Source: Martinezella tropici
GTDB taxonomy: Bacteria > Pseudomonadota > Alphaproteobacteria > Rhizobiales > Rhizobiaceae
Direction: 5' to 3'
Assembly: GCF_008370325.1 (NCBI RefSeq)
Contig: NZ_VNIP01000011.1
Coordinates: forward strand, 124,001 to 188,000
Length of the DNA: 64,000 nt
The stretch's first letter is position 1, and each line of letters begins with the position of its first letter. Below the pieces are notes generated by a model. It ran no database searches. It was not told the origin of the DNA and saw only the letters and a program-made list of their open reading frames with translations. The translations under genes were made by a program, and so were the position numbers. Of the stretch, positions 43,572-51,495 are shown piece by piece.

Positions 43572-43605
43572 ATTTGCCGGACCTGATACCATATGTTCGG
43601 CAAAT
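43572..43605. repeat. Inverted repeat between hemB and the RDD gene
   Basis: ATTTGCCG (43572-43579) and CGGCAAAT (43598-43605) form perfect 8-bp arms with an 18-nt loop. There is no clear T-run, so it may slow rather than stop transcription, or bind a protein. Confidence 0.4.
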
Positions 43606-43626
43606 GTTTCCCCAAGGAGGAAAGCA

Positions 43627-44085
43627 ATGAGCCTGAACCCCAGCCCACTCTATGCAGCACCGGATGACTGGCGCGCCTATAGTGGCGTGCTGAGCCGGCG
43701 CATCTTCGCATTCATCGTCGATTACCTCATCGTCGCGCTGCTCTGCATTCCGGCGGCCGTCGTGCTGTTTTTCGTTTCGATCCTGACGCTGGGGCTTGGC
43801 TTCATCCTCTATCCCGCCCTCTTCGTCATCGTAGCCGGATTGTATTTCGGCTGGACGCTCGGCGGCCCTTATCAGGCTTCGCTCGGCATGCGCGCCATGG
43901 GCCTCACCATGGTCCGCGTCGACGGCCGCCGGATGGATTTCCTGACGGCGATCGTCCATCTGGCACTGTTCTGGATCCTGAACTCCGTCTTGACGCCGCT
44001 GATCCTGCTGGTAGGCCTCTTCACCGATCGCAGCCGGCTTGTGCACGACCTGCTGCTCGGCACGGTCATCGCCCGCACCGCCTGA
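43627..44085 (+). CDS. RDD-family membrane protein
   Basis: 152 residues from the ATG at 43627, after a strong AAGGAGG ribosome site. The conserved Arg-Asp-Asp pattern is visible as LSRRIFAFIVDYLIVALL near residue 25, and the later TDRSRLVHDLLLGTVI is also typical. Four membrane helices are likely. The family is thought to act in ion or small-molecule transport, but the substrate is unknown. A hairpin TCGCGGG/CCCGCGA (44120-44141) lies behind it. Confidence 0.85.
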   Translation: MSLNPSPLYAAPDDWRAYSGVLSRRIFAFIVDYLIVALLCIPAAVVLFFVSILTLGLGFILYPALFVIVAGLYFGWTLGGPYQASLGMRAMGLTMVRVDGRRMDFLTAIVHLALFWILNSVLTPLILLVGLFTDRSRLVHDLLLGTVIARTA

Positions 44086-44267
44086 AACACGTATGTCACG
44101 ATGTCAAATAAACGATCCCTCGCGGGGCAAACGACCCGCGATGTGGCATCCGAATGCATTATGAATTAGGAAACTTCGATCTTTAGCGAAGGACGTAGTT
44201 GACGTTTTCTAAACTTGGGCCATGCTTGTAAAAAACGGGTGCCGAAAGAAAGGGCAATCAACGGCAG

Positions 44268-45047
44268 ATGAACACGCAGTCGACGCCTTCTCCGCAGTTT
44301 TATCTGACGGCACCGGCCTCCTGCCCGTACCTGCCGAACGAGATGGAGCGCAAGGTCTTCACGCATCTCGTCGGCCCGCGCGCGGCCGAGATGAACGATA
44401 TCCTGACCCAGGGCGGCTTCAGGCGCTCGCAGAACATAGCCTATCGGCCTGCCTGCGAAGCATGCCGCGCCTGCGTGTCGGTCCGCATCCTTGCCCAGGA
44501 ATTCGAGCCCACCCGCTCGATGCGGCGCATTCTGGCAGCCAACAGCGACGTCATCGCCACCGAATTTCCCGCCCAGCCTTCAAGCGAGCAATATTCACTC
44601 TTCCGCCGCTATCTCGACTATCGGCACCAGCACGGCGGCATGTCCGACATGACGGTGCTCGACTATGCGATCATGGTCGAGGATACGCATGTGAATACGC
44701 GCATCATCGAATATCGCCGCCGCGAGGAAGGCTCGGGGCTGGAACAGCGCCCGAAAGGCGAATTGCTGGCGGCGGCCCTGACCGACGTCATGAGCGATGG
44801 GCTGTCGATGGTCTATTCCTACTTCAATCCCGATCTCGACGCGCGATCGCTCGGCACCTTCATGATCCTCGATCATATCAAGCGGACGAAGGCGCTCGGC
44901 TTGCCGCATATCTACCTCGGCTATTGGGTCAAAGGCTCGCGCAAGATGGACTACAAGACGCGCTTTCAGCCGCAGGAACATCTGACCCCGCGCGGCTGGG
45001 AGCGTTTCGATCCCGCCACTGACGGCGATAAAGACACCTTCCGCTGA
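44268..45047 (+). CDS. bpt: Aspartate/glutamate leucyltransferase
   Basis: 259 residues. The family starts [25 protein letters not shown] and has the cysteine-rich [16 protein letters not shown], followed by [25 protein letters not shown]-type and [24 protein letters not shown] segments. It transfers leucine from Leu-tRNA to N-terminal Asp or Glu of proteins, tagging them for ClpAP. The gene directly abuts the next start (45048), so the two may be translationally coupled. Confidence 0.95.
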   Translation: [259 protein letters not shown]

Positions 45048-45944
45048 ATGTTCTCTCGTCTTTCGGATCATCAAAAGGGCCTGCTGCTGACGACGCTCGG
45101 CGGGCTTGCCCTATCGATGGATATACCGCTGATCCGGCTTTCCAGCGGCGAGGTTTGGTCGGTGCTGTCGGCGCGCAGCCTTGCGACCATCGTCGTGGCG
45201 CTTGCCGCACTTTTCGTCATCCGCCGTGTTACGGGTTCGCTGCGAAGCGTGCTGCCAGGTTGGCTCGGACTTCCCGTCGGCTTCTTCTACGGACTGACGA
45301 CCATCGCCTTTCTCCTTGCCGTCTATTACACGACGGCGGCGAATGTGGTGTTCATCATCGCGCTAAACCCGATGTTCACCGCGCTTCTCTCCTGGATCTT
45401 CCTCAAGGAGCGCCCTGCCCTTTCCACCTTCATGACCATGGCCGTGATGATCGTCGGAGTCGGCCTCATCGTTGGTGACGGCATGGAAGGTGGTCATCTC
45501 TTGGGCGATGCACTCTCCGTACTCGCATCGTTTTCCATCGCCTGCGCCATCACCATCAGCCGCGCTTCGGGCCGGGATATGGGCTTCGCTTCCTTGCTGG
45601 CCGCCGTCATCCCGGCTGCCGTCGGGCTCTATCACATTGCGCCCTCCGGTTTTTCCATCGAACATCCCGGCTGGATCCTCTTCGACGGAGCCGTGCTGAT
45701 GCCGCTTTCCTTCTGGTGCCTTGCGACGGGCACGCGCTTTCTCTCGGCACCGGAAGTGGCCATGTTCTATCTGCTGGAAACGATTCTCGCGCCCATCTGG
45801 GTCTGGCTGATCTTCTTCGAGGCACCCACCAACATGACGCTCGCCGGCGGCGCCGTCCTGATTCTGGCTCTGGCCGCTCATTCGCTTTGGCAGGCGCGGG
45901 TGAAAGCCAGAGCAGCAATCACCGCGCAGAGCCTAGCGCATTGA
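45048..45944 (+). CDS. EamA/DMT-family transporter
   Basis: 298 residues with ten predicted membrane helices in two EamA halves: KGLLLTTLGGLALSMDIPLIRLSSGEVW at the start, ANVVFIIALNPMFTALLSWIFLKERP at the end of half one, and EVAMFYLLETILAPIWVWLIFFEAPTN near the end. Transports an unknown small metabolite across the inner membrane. Starts on the first base after the bpt stop. Its own TGA stop lies inside the -35 of the AbrB-Doc promoter. Confidence 0.88.
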   Translation: MFSRLSDHQKGLLLTTLGGLALSMDIPLIRLSSGEVWSVLSARSLATIVVALAALFVIRRVTGSLRSVLPGWLGLPVGFFYGLTTIAFLLAVYYTTAANVVFIIALNPMFTALLSWIFLKERPALSTFMTMAVMIVGVGLIVGDGMEGGHLLGDALSVLASFSIACAITISRASGRDMGFASLLAAVIPAAVGLYHIAPSGFSIEHPGWILFDGAVLMPLSFWCLATGTRFLSAPEVAMFYLLETILAPIWVWLIFFEAPTNMTLAGGAVLILALAAHSLWQARVKARAAITAQSLAH

Positions 45945-45985
45945 AATAGTCCTCTTCCAATGTTATAACCAGGTTGTCACATTGG
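45941..45985 (+). promoter_or_regulatory. Promoter and operator of the AbrB-Doc pair
   Basis: TTGAAA (45941-45946), 17-bp spacer and TATAAC (45964-45969) form a promoter. An inverted repeat CCAATGT (45957-45963) / ACATTGG (45979-45985) brackets the -10, which fits autorepression by the antitoxin. The ribosome site GGAG overlaps the right arm. Confidence 0.65.
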
Positions 45986-45993
45986 AGCTGAAC

Positions 45994-46215
45994 ATGAACG
46001 TCACCATCCGCAAGATCGGCAATTCCGAGGGCGTCATTATTCCGAAGGAGGTCCTTCACAGGCTCGGACTGAAGAACGGCGATGCGCTGGAGATCCGAGA
46101 AGTGAACGGCAATATCGAACTGGTTCCTGAGCGTGCCGATCTTACCGAGCAACTGCGCGCGGCAAGACTTGGCATGCAGAAATATCGCAGCGCCCTGCGC
46201 GAACTCGCAAAATGA
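45994..46215 (+). CDS. AbrB/MazE-type antitoxin
   Basis: 73 residues from the ATG at 45994, chosen because GGAG lies upstream. It has the SpoVT-AbrB swapped-hairpin barrel: VTIRKIGNSEGVIIPKEVLHRLGLKNGDALEIREVNGNIELVP. A C-terminal helical tail (TEQLRAARLGMQKYRSALRELAK) would wrap the toxin. Its last bases ATGA overlap the toxin start. The N-terminal domain should bind the upstream palindrome. Confidence 0.85.
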   Translation: MNVTIRKIGNSEGVIIPKEVLHRLGLKNGDALEIREVNGNIELVPERADLTEQLRAARLGMQKYRSALRELAK

Positions 46216-46604
46216 ATGACTATAAATGGCTGTCCCGTGAAGCTGTTGAGATCACGCATGAGGAGCAGATCGCCGAACATGGTGGCTTATCAGGCTTAAA
46301 AGATGAGAACGCTCTGGAGGCAGCGCTGGCGCGTCCACTGAACAAGGCTGCGTATGGCGAAAATGACATATTCGCTCTCGCCGCTGCATATCTTTATGGC
46401 TTGGTACGGAACCATCCTTTTTCCGACGGGAATAAAAGAACTGGATACCTCGCAGCTTTCACATTTCTCTACATCAACGGCTATCTGATTGAAGCGGACG
46501 ATGGGATGATCGTGACGTTTGTATTAGGTGTGGCCGCCGGAGAAATTGATGAAATAGGTGCTAAGCACTTCCTCAAAGACTTCAGCATCCCACTAGCCGG
46601 GTGA
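46212..46604 (+). CDS. doc: Doc-type toxin (death-on-curing, Fic fold)
   Basis: 130 residues. The catalytic motif is HPFSDGNKRTGYLAA (about residues 66-80), the Doc form of the Fic motif, with lysine where true Fic AMP-transferases have glycine. Doc proteins phosphorylate EF-Tu and stop translation. The N-terminus WLSREAVEITHEEQIAEHGG(L)SGLKDENALEAALARP is family-typical. The start overlaps the antitoxin stop by 4 bp. Here the partner is an AbrB-type antitoxin rather than the Phd of phage P1. Confidence 0.88.
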   Translation: MNDYKWLSREAVEITHEEQIAEHGGLSGLKDENALEAALARPLNKAAYGENDIFALAAAYLYGLVRNHPFSDGNKRTGYLAAFTFLYINGYLIEADDGMIVTFVLGVAAGEIDEIGAKHFLKDFSIPLAG

Positions 46605-46660
46605 CGACTATTCCGTCTGCGGCACCCGGCCCTTCGCTAAAGCTTATGGCGTTCGTCACC

Positions 46661-46685
46661 GCAATCGGTCCGCCGGACCGATTGC
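46661..46685. terminator. 11-bp perfect hairpin between doc and parC
   Basis: GCAATCGGTCC (46661-46671) and GGACCGATTGC (46675-46685) pair perfectly around a 3-nt loop, between two convergent genes. No T-run follows, so it could be a terminator, an mRNA-end stabiliser or a dispersed palindrome. Confidence 0.5.
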
Positions 46686-46707
46686 TTGGTCTCAGTCCGA
46701 CCGCTCC

Positions 46708-48966
46708 TCACCCAGAAAACCGGCCGCTTCTGGGGAAACCCTTCGGCACGGCTCGGCCGGCGCCGGCGCGATCACCCAGCCATTCCACCAACTCGTCCTT
46801 GGACTTGGTGAAGGTACGACCGGCACTGTCTTCCCAGGTCAGGCCGTCGGCAATCACGAAGCACCTGATATCCGAAATGCCGCCATCCTTGTATTTCTGA
46901 AGGCGGACGCCCTTGCCGCGCGACATTTCCGGCACCTGAGAAAGCGGGAAGATGATCATCTTGCGGTTCTCGCCGACCACGGCGACATGATCACCGGAAA
47001 CCGGCACGAGAAGCTTCGTCTCGTCCGGATAGGAGACGTTCATGATCTGCTTGCCCTTGCGGGTATTGGCGACAAGCTCCGCCTCGGGCACGATGAAGCC
47101 GTTGCCCACCGTCGATGCGATCATCTGCTTGCGCTGGGGATCGTGGACGAAGGCGGTCAGCACGTCCTGATCGTTCTCCATGTCGATCATGATGCGCAGC
47201 GGTTCTCCGTGGCCGCGGCCGCCGGGCAGCTTGTCGCCGCCGAGCGTATAGGCCTTGCCGCCGGTCGTAATGATCAGGATCTTGTCCGTCGTCTGCGCCG
47301 GGAAGGCAACCTTCAGTCCGTCGCCCTCCTTGAAGGTCAGCGACGAGGTATCGGAAATATGGCCCTTGAGGGCGCGGATCCAGCCTTTTTCCGAGACGAC
47401 GACGGTGATCGGTTCTTTCTCGATCATCGCCTGCTGGATGGCGGCATCGTCGGCCTCGGGCGCCTCGGCAAACTGTGTGCGGCGGCGGCCGATATCGGTC
47501 GCCTTGGCGAATTTCTTCTTCACCTCGCCGATTTCCCAGGAAACCGTTTGCCACTGCTTTTCTTCCGAGGCGAGCAATGCCTCGATGTCGGTCTTCTCCT
47601 TAGTCAGGCCGTCGAATTCCTTGCGGATCTCGAACTCTTCCAGCTTGCGCAAGGAGCGCAGCCGCATATTGAGGATCGCCTCGACCTGATTGTCCGTGAG
47701 GCCGAACCGCTCCATCATCACGGGCTTCGGCTCATCCTCCTCGCGGATGATGGCGATGACCTCATCGATGTTGAGATAGGCAACCAGCAGGCCGCCGAGG
47801 ATTTCGAGGCGCTTTTCGATTGCCGCCAGGCGGAAGCGCGAACGGCGCAGCAGGACTTCGCGGCGATGGTCCAGCCATTCCTTCAGTACCTCGTTCAGCG
47901 CCATGACCTTGGGAATGCGGCCCATGGACAGGACGTTCATGTTGAGCGGGAAACGGCTTTCCAGCTCCGTCAGCTTGAACATCGATTCCATCAGGATCGT
48001 CGCATCGACGGTGCGGCTCTTCGGAACGAGAACGACGCGGATGTCCTCAGCGGATTCGTCGCGGATGTCCTCAAGCAGCGGCAGTTTGCGCGCCAGCAAC
48101 AGTTCAGCGATCTTTTCGATCAGCCGCGATTTCTGCACCTGGAACGGAATTTCCGTGACGACGATCTGGTAGCCGCCGCGACCGAGATCCTCGATCTCCC
48201 ATTTGGAGCGGACGCGAAAGCCGCCGCGGCCCGTCTTGTAGCTTTCGATAATGCTCTGGCGATCGTCGATGATGATGCCGCCGGTCGGGAAATCCGGACC
48301 GGGTATATAGAGTTCCACGAGCTTCTCGACAGTGGCATCGCGATCCTTGATCAGATGCAGCGCGGCGTCGCAGAGCTCGTGGGCATTGTGCGACGGAATG
48401 GAGGTCGCCATGCCGACGGCGATGCCAGAGGAACCGTTGGCGAGCAGGTTGGGGAAAGCGCCGGGCAGAACGATCGGCTCGGAATTCGACTCGTCGTAGG
48501 TATCGCGAAAATCGACCGCATCCTGATCGATCCCTTCGAGCAGCAGTTCGGAAACCGCCGTCATCTTGGATTCGGTGTAACGCATCGCAGCCGGGCTATC
48601 GCCGTCGATATTGCCGAAATTGCCCTGGCCGTTGACCAGCGTGTAACGCTGCGAAAAATCCTGCGCGAGACGCGCCAATGCGTCATAGATCGACTGGTCG
48701 CCATGCGGATGATAGTTACCCATCACCTCGCCGACGATCTTGGCGCATTTGCGGAAGGCGGCATTGGGGCGAAGACCCATCTCGCTCATCGCATAGACGA
48801 TGCGGCGATGCACCGGCTTCAACCCGTCGCGGACGTCGGGAAGCGCGCGTTGCGTAATGGTCGACAGAGCATAGGCCAGATAGCGCTCTTCGAGCGCGGC
48901 CTTCAGGTCGACCGGAACGATATTGTCGTCGCCGTCACCGGGCGGCGGTGTCAGATTTTTTCCCAT
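46708..48966 (-). CDS. parC: DNA topoisomerase IV subunit A
   Basis: 752 residues, the usual size for rhizobial ParC. The start has NIVPVDLKAALEERYLAYALSTITQRALPDVRDGLKPVHRRI. The catalytic tyrosine is in AAMRYTESKMTAVS (about residue 130), and FPNLLANGSSGIAVGMATSIPSHN follows. The C-terminal part has the beta-pinwheel repeats (for example KGWIRALKGHI and GRGHGEPLRIMI). With ParE it decatenates daughter chromosomes. The length and weak GyrA box distinguish it from gyrase A. Confidence 0.94.
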   Translation of the reverse strand: MGKNLTPPPGDGDDNIVPVDLKAALEERYLAYALSTITQRALPDVRDGLKPVHRRIVYAMSEMGLRPNAAFRKCAKIVGEVMGNYHPHGDQSIYDALARLAQDFSQRYTLVNGQGNFGNIDGDSPAAMRYTESKMTAVSELLLEGIDQDAVDFRDTYDESNSEPIVLPGAFPNLLANGSSGIAVGMATSIPSHNAHELCDAALHLIKDRDATVEKLVELYIPGPDFPTGGIIIDDRQSIIESYKTGRGGFRVRSKWEIEDLGRGGYQIVVTEIPFQVQKSRLIEKIAELLLARKLPLLEDIRDESAEDIRVVLVPKSRTVDATILMESMFKLTELESRFPLNMNVLSMGRIPKVMALNEVLKEWLDHRREVLLRRSRFRLAAIEKRLEILGGLLVAYLNIDEVIAIIREEDEPKPVMMERFGLTDNQVEAILNMRLRSLRKLEEFEIRKEFDGLTKEKTDIEALLASEEKQWQTVSWEIGEVKKKFAKATDIGRRRTQFAEAPEADDAAIQQAMIEKEPITVVVSEKGWIRALKGHISDTSSLTFKEGDGLKVAFPAQTTDKILIITTGGKAYTLGGDKLPGGRGHGEPLRIMIDMENDQDVLTAFVHDPQRKQMIASTVGNGFIVPEAELVANTRKGKQIMNVSYPDETKLLVPVSGDHVAVVGENRKMIIFPLSQVPEMSRGKGVRLQKYKDGGISDIRCFVIADGLTWEDSAGRTFTKSKDELVEWLGDRAGAGRAVPKGFPRSGRFSG

Positions 48967-49101
48967 GGCCCTTGACTATCGGAGATGGCGATTCCCGGCA
49001 AGAAATCAGCGGAAAGCACCTGTGGATGAAGGCATTTCGGCCATCCTGCGAGATGGCCACCGATACATTTTTGCTGCACTCGCGCGCTACATTCATTGTC
49101 A

Positions 49102-49130
49102 TTGGATTTTCAGAGAAAGATCAATATAAG
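49102..49130 (+). promoter_or_regulatory. Possible promoter of the secreted-protein gene at 49198
   Basis: TTGGAT (49102-49107) and TATAAG (49125-49130) are 17 bp apart, about 70 bp before the start codon at 49198. The -10 is good, the -35 moderate. Confidence 0.45.
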
Positions 49131-49197
49131 TCGGCGCAGTACACGCGCAATATGTACACCCCCGCCGATACTACCGGCTCAACGAGGAAACGCCATA

Positions 49198-50385
49198 ATG
49201 ACTTTCTATCGGACCACGCGGCTGATGCTCTGCAGCGCTGTCATCCTGTCTTTCGCCAATTCGGCCTTCGCCCTCGACGGCAACGACCTGCTGAAAAAGA
49301 TCAACGACATCTACGGCCAGCAGGGCGCTTCGATTGCCGCTGGGGGTATCGATGTCGACGGTAGCACCGTGACGCTGAAGGGTGCAAGCTTCAAGACGGC
49401 CGACATGGGCGAGGCCATCCCGCTCGGTGACATCACCATGGATGGCGTCGAGGAAAGCAATGGCGGCTACACGATCGAAGAAATCGACTTCGCGGATGTC
49501 GATTTCAACAAGGATGGCGCAGCCGTTTCCGCCAGCGACCTCAAGCTGAGCGGCGTCGAAATCCCGGCTGACGCCACCAAGGGCGACCTCGCCTCGCTGC
49601 TCTACTACAAGAGCGCCCATGCCGGTGAAATCTCCGTCACCAAGGACGGCGCAGAAGTGTTCTCGATCGCGGGCGCCGATGCGACGATGAACAAGCGCGG
49701 CGACAAGTCGGGTCTCGACTTCGACGCAAAGATCAATGGTGTCAAAGCCGATCTCAGCAAGGTCGACGACCAGAAGTCCAAGGAAGCGATCGAAGCGCTC
49801 AAGCTGCAGCAGATCGATGGCACGATCGCGATGAAGGGCAGCTGGGAGATCGGTCCCGGCACGATCGACATCACCGAATATTCCTTTGACTTCAAGGATA
49901 TCGGCAAGCTGAACCTCGCCTTCAGCATTTCCGGCTACACGCCCGCTTTTGCGAAGTCGCTGCAGGACGCGCTCAAGACGGTTCGCTCCAATCCGAATCA
50001 GCAGGAAGCGCAACAGTCGGCTGGCCTCGCCATGCTGGGCCTCCTCCAGCAGCTGACCTTCAACAGCGCTGCGATTCGCTTCGACGATGCCTCGATCACA
50101 GCGCGCGCGCTCGATTTCGCCGGCAAGCAGCAGGGCGTCACGGGCAAGCAGCTGGCCGACACGCTGAAGGCGATGACGCCGATCATGATGGCGCAGCTCA
50201 ATATTCCGGAACTGCAGAATGCGGTTTCGACTGCCGTCAACACCTATCTCGACAATCCGAAGAGCCTGACCGTCACCGCCGCTCCCGGCAAGCCGGTGCC
50301 GGTGCCGATGATCATCGGTGCCGCCATGGGTGCACCGCAGACGATCCCGCAGGTCATCGGCCTCAAGGTTTCCTCGAACGACTGA
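49198..50385 (+). CDS. Secreted hypothetical protein of 395 residues
   Basis: Starts at the ATG at 49198, preceded by GAGGAAA. A signal peptide (about residues 1-25, ending AFA) is followed by a long beta-rich region of repeated short strands (DVDGSTVTLKGASFKTADMGEAIPLGDITMDGV, DFADVDFNKDGAAVSASDLKLSGVEIP). A central part has LSFDFKDIGKLNLAFSISGYTPAF-type strands, and a helical part near 260-340. The pattern resembles periplasmic AsmA/DUF945-like proteins, but I cannot assign a family. It has its own promoter and a terminator. Confidence 0.75.
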   Translation: MTFYRTTRLMLCSAVILSFANSAFALDGNDLLKKINDIYGQQGASIAAGGIDVDGSTVTLKGASFKTADMGEAIPLGDITMDGVEESNGGYTIEEIDFADVDFNKDGAAVSASDLKLSGVEIPADATKGDLASLLYYKSAHAGEISVTKDGAEVFSIAGADATMNKRGDKSGLDFDAKINGVKADLSKVDDQKSKEAIEALKLQQIDGTIAMKGSWEIGPGTIDITEYSFDFKDIGKLNLAFSISGYTPAFAKSLQDALKTVRSNPNQQEAQQSAGLAMLGLLQQLTFNSAAIRFDDASITARALDFAGKQQGVTGKQLADTLKAMTPIMMAQLNIPELQNAVSTAVNTYLDNPKSLTVTAAPGKPVPVPMIIGAAMGAPQTIPQVIGLKVSSND

Positions 50386-50413
50386 CCCGTCGTTCGTTCC
50401 CGATGCCATTCAG

Positions 50414-50447
50414 AAACCCGGCGATCTCTATCTCCGGGTTTTTCTTT
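50414..50447 (+). terminator. Intrinsic terminator after the secreted-protein gene
   Basis: AAACCCGG (50414-50421) and CCGGGTTT (50434-50441) form an 8-bp stem followed by TTCTTT. It lies 29 bp after the stop. Confidence 0.8.
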
Positions 50448-50507
50448 GCCATTACTTAGGGCTGAAACCCCAGCCGATACTTCTCGAGAGATTCAGACGT
50501 TACATTG

Positions 50508-50774
50508 TTACTGCCTATTATCTGAACTATCCCGTTCCTTGTTACCTTGCTCGCGTATATTCCAGTCCGAGCCACTGAAGAGCTTATTAAGCCGGCCGGA
50601 CGCTAGGAACCCGAAAACAAATACAAGAACGAATCCGAGCCAATCGCTTGGGTACATCCACAATATAAAAGACGCAATCACGGCATAGGCCAGGAGATAT
50701 ACCCTTACGTTTCTCGCCTGTTTCAATGTATCGACGATATGGGGCTTCTTATTCTTTTCTATATCATTGCTCAT
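50508..50774 (-). CDS. Small two-helix membrane protein coupled to TetR gene
   Basis: 88 residues. Two membrane helices at about residues 25-41 (VYLLAYAVIASFILWMY) and 45-62 (WLGFVLVFVFGFLASGR) with a short link, and a charged C-terminal tail. Its start codon lies within the last 11 bp of the TetR gene (overlap ATGAGCAATGA), so the two are translationally coupled. No homology I recognise; it may be a small membrane modulator regulated with TetR. Confidence 0.65.
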   Translation of the reverse strand: MSNDIEKNKKPHIVDTLKQARNVRVYLLAYAVIASFILWMYPSDWLGFVLVFVFGFLASGRLNKLFSGSDWNIREQGNKERDSSDNRQ

Positions 50775-51402
50775 TCCTGTTGCCCTTAATAGTAACCCTG
50801 TTCAGTGCATCGATCGCATGAGACATCAGGGCAAGCAATTCGTTTGTGGTCGCGCCGTCGCGAGCCTGAACGGACATGCCCTGCACGATTGCGCCCAGAA
50901 AACGAGCAAGCGAGCGAGCCTCGACATCCGGCCGCATATCACCTTCCGCAATACCGCGCTCGATCCGGGCGGTGAAGATATCCAGCGTCTGCAGGCGCAT
51001 CGATGCCACGTGATGGGCGATCGGTTCGTTTTCCTCGGCGCAGTTCAGGACCGCCGTCGATATCATGCAGCCTTTCGGGTGTTCCGGCGCCGTGAAGATC
51101 TTGGCGGAATTCGTCAGAAAGTGCTCGAAGGCGCTCACCGTATCCACCTTGTCCTGAAAGGGATTGCCGGGTTCCGGCCTGGGCATGCGCCGATATTGAT
51201 CGAGCGTCTCGCGATAGAGCTCGGCCTTCGAACCGAAGGCGGCATAGAGGCTTTGGGGCGTGATGCCCATAGCTGCCGTCAGATCGGCAATGGAGGAGCC
51301 GTCATAGCCATGCTTCCAGAACGTGTCGCGCGCTGCGGCGAGAACCGTCTCGCGATCGAAGGCGGGCGGGCGTCCACGCTTGCGCGGCGAAGAATTTTCC
51401 AT
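50764..51402 (-). CDS. TetR/AcrR-family transcriptional regulator
   Basis: 212 residues from the ATG at 51402, with AAGGAAG upstream; a GTG at 51429 is possible. The DNA-binding domain is clear: GRPPAFDRETVLAAARDTFWKHGYDGSSIADLTAAMGITPQSLYAAFGSKAELYRETLDQY. The C-terminal ligand domain has PKGCMISTAVLNCAEENEPIAHHV, characteristic of the TetR_C_16-like group that regulates efflux or oxidoreductase genes. It is divergent from a serine hydrolase, with operator-like repeats in the 93-bp gap. Confidence 0.9.
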   Translation of the reverse strand: MENSSPRKRGRPPAFDRETVLAAARDTFWKHGYDGSSIADLTAAMGITPQSLYAAFGSKAELYRETLDQYRRMPRPEPGNPFQDKVDTVSAFEHFLTNSAKIFTAPEHPKGCMISTAVLNCAEENEPIAHHVASMRLQTLDIFTARIERGIAEGDMRPDVEARSLARFLGAIVQGMSVQARDGATTNELLALMSHAIDALNRVTIKGNRNEQ

Positions 51403-51416
51403 CTCTTCCTTATTTT

Positions 51417-51476
51417 TCACAATGGTCACTCTAGAATTATTTCCCGATTTGGTTTATTCAGGAATGGTCATTGTGA
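51417..51476. promoter_or_regulatory. Operator candidates between TetR gene and serine hydrolase
   Basis: AATGGTCA occurs at 51421-51428 and again at 51463-51470. The second lies in the palindrome AATG-GT-CATT (51463-51472), and TCACAATG (51417-51424) is inverted as CATTGTGA (51469-51476). These are likely sites for the TetR protein, controlling itself and the divergent hydrolase. Confidence 0.5.
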
Positions 51477-51495
51477 TTATAGAAGGTTTTGCCCC

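Noticed and set aside
46987..48975. Long frame of 662 codons on the plus strand opposite parC
   Set aside because: Shadow of parC in GC-rich DNA; the parC protein has all its catalytic motifs.
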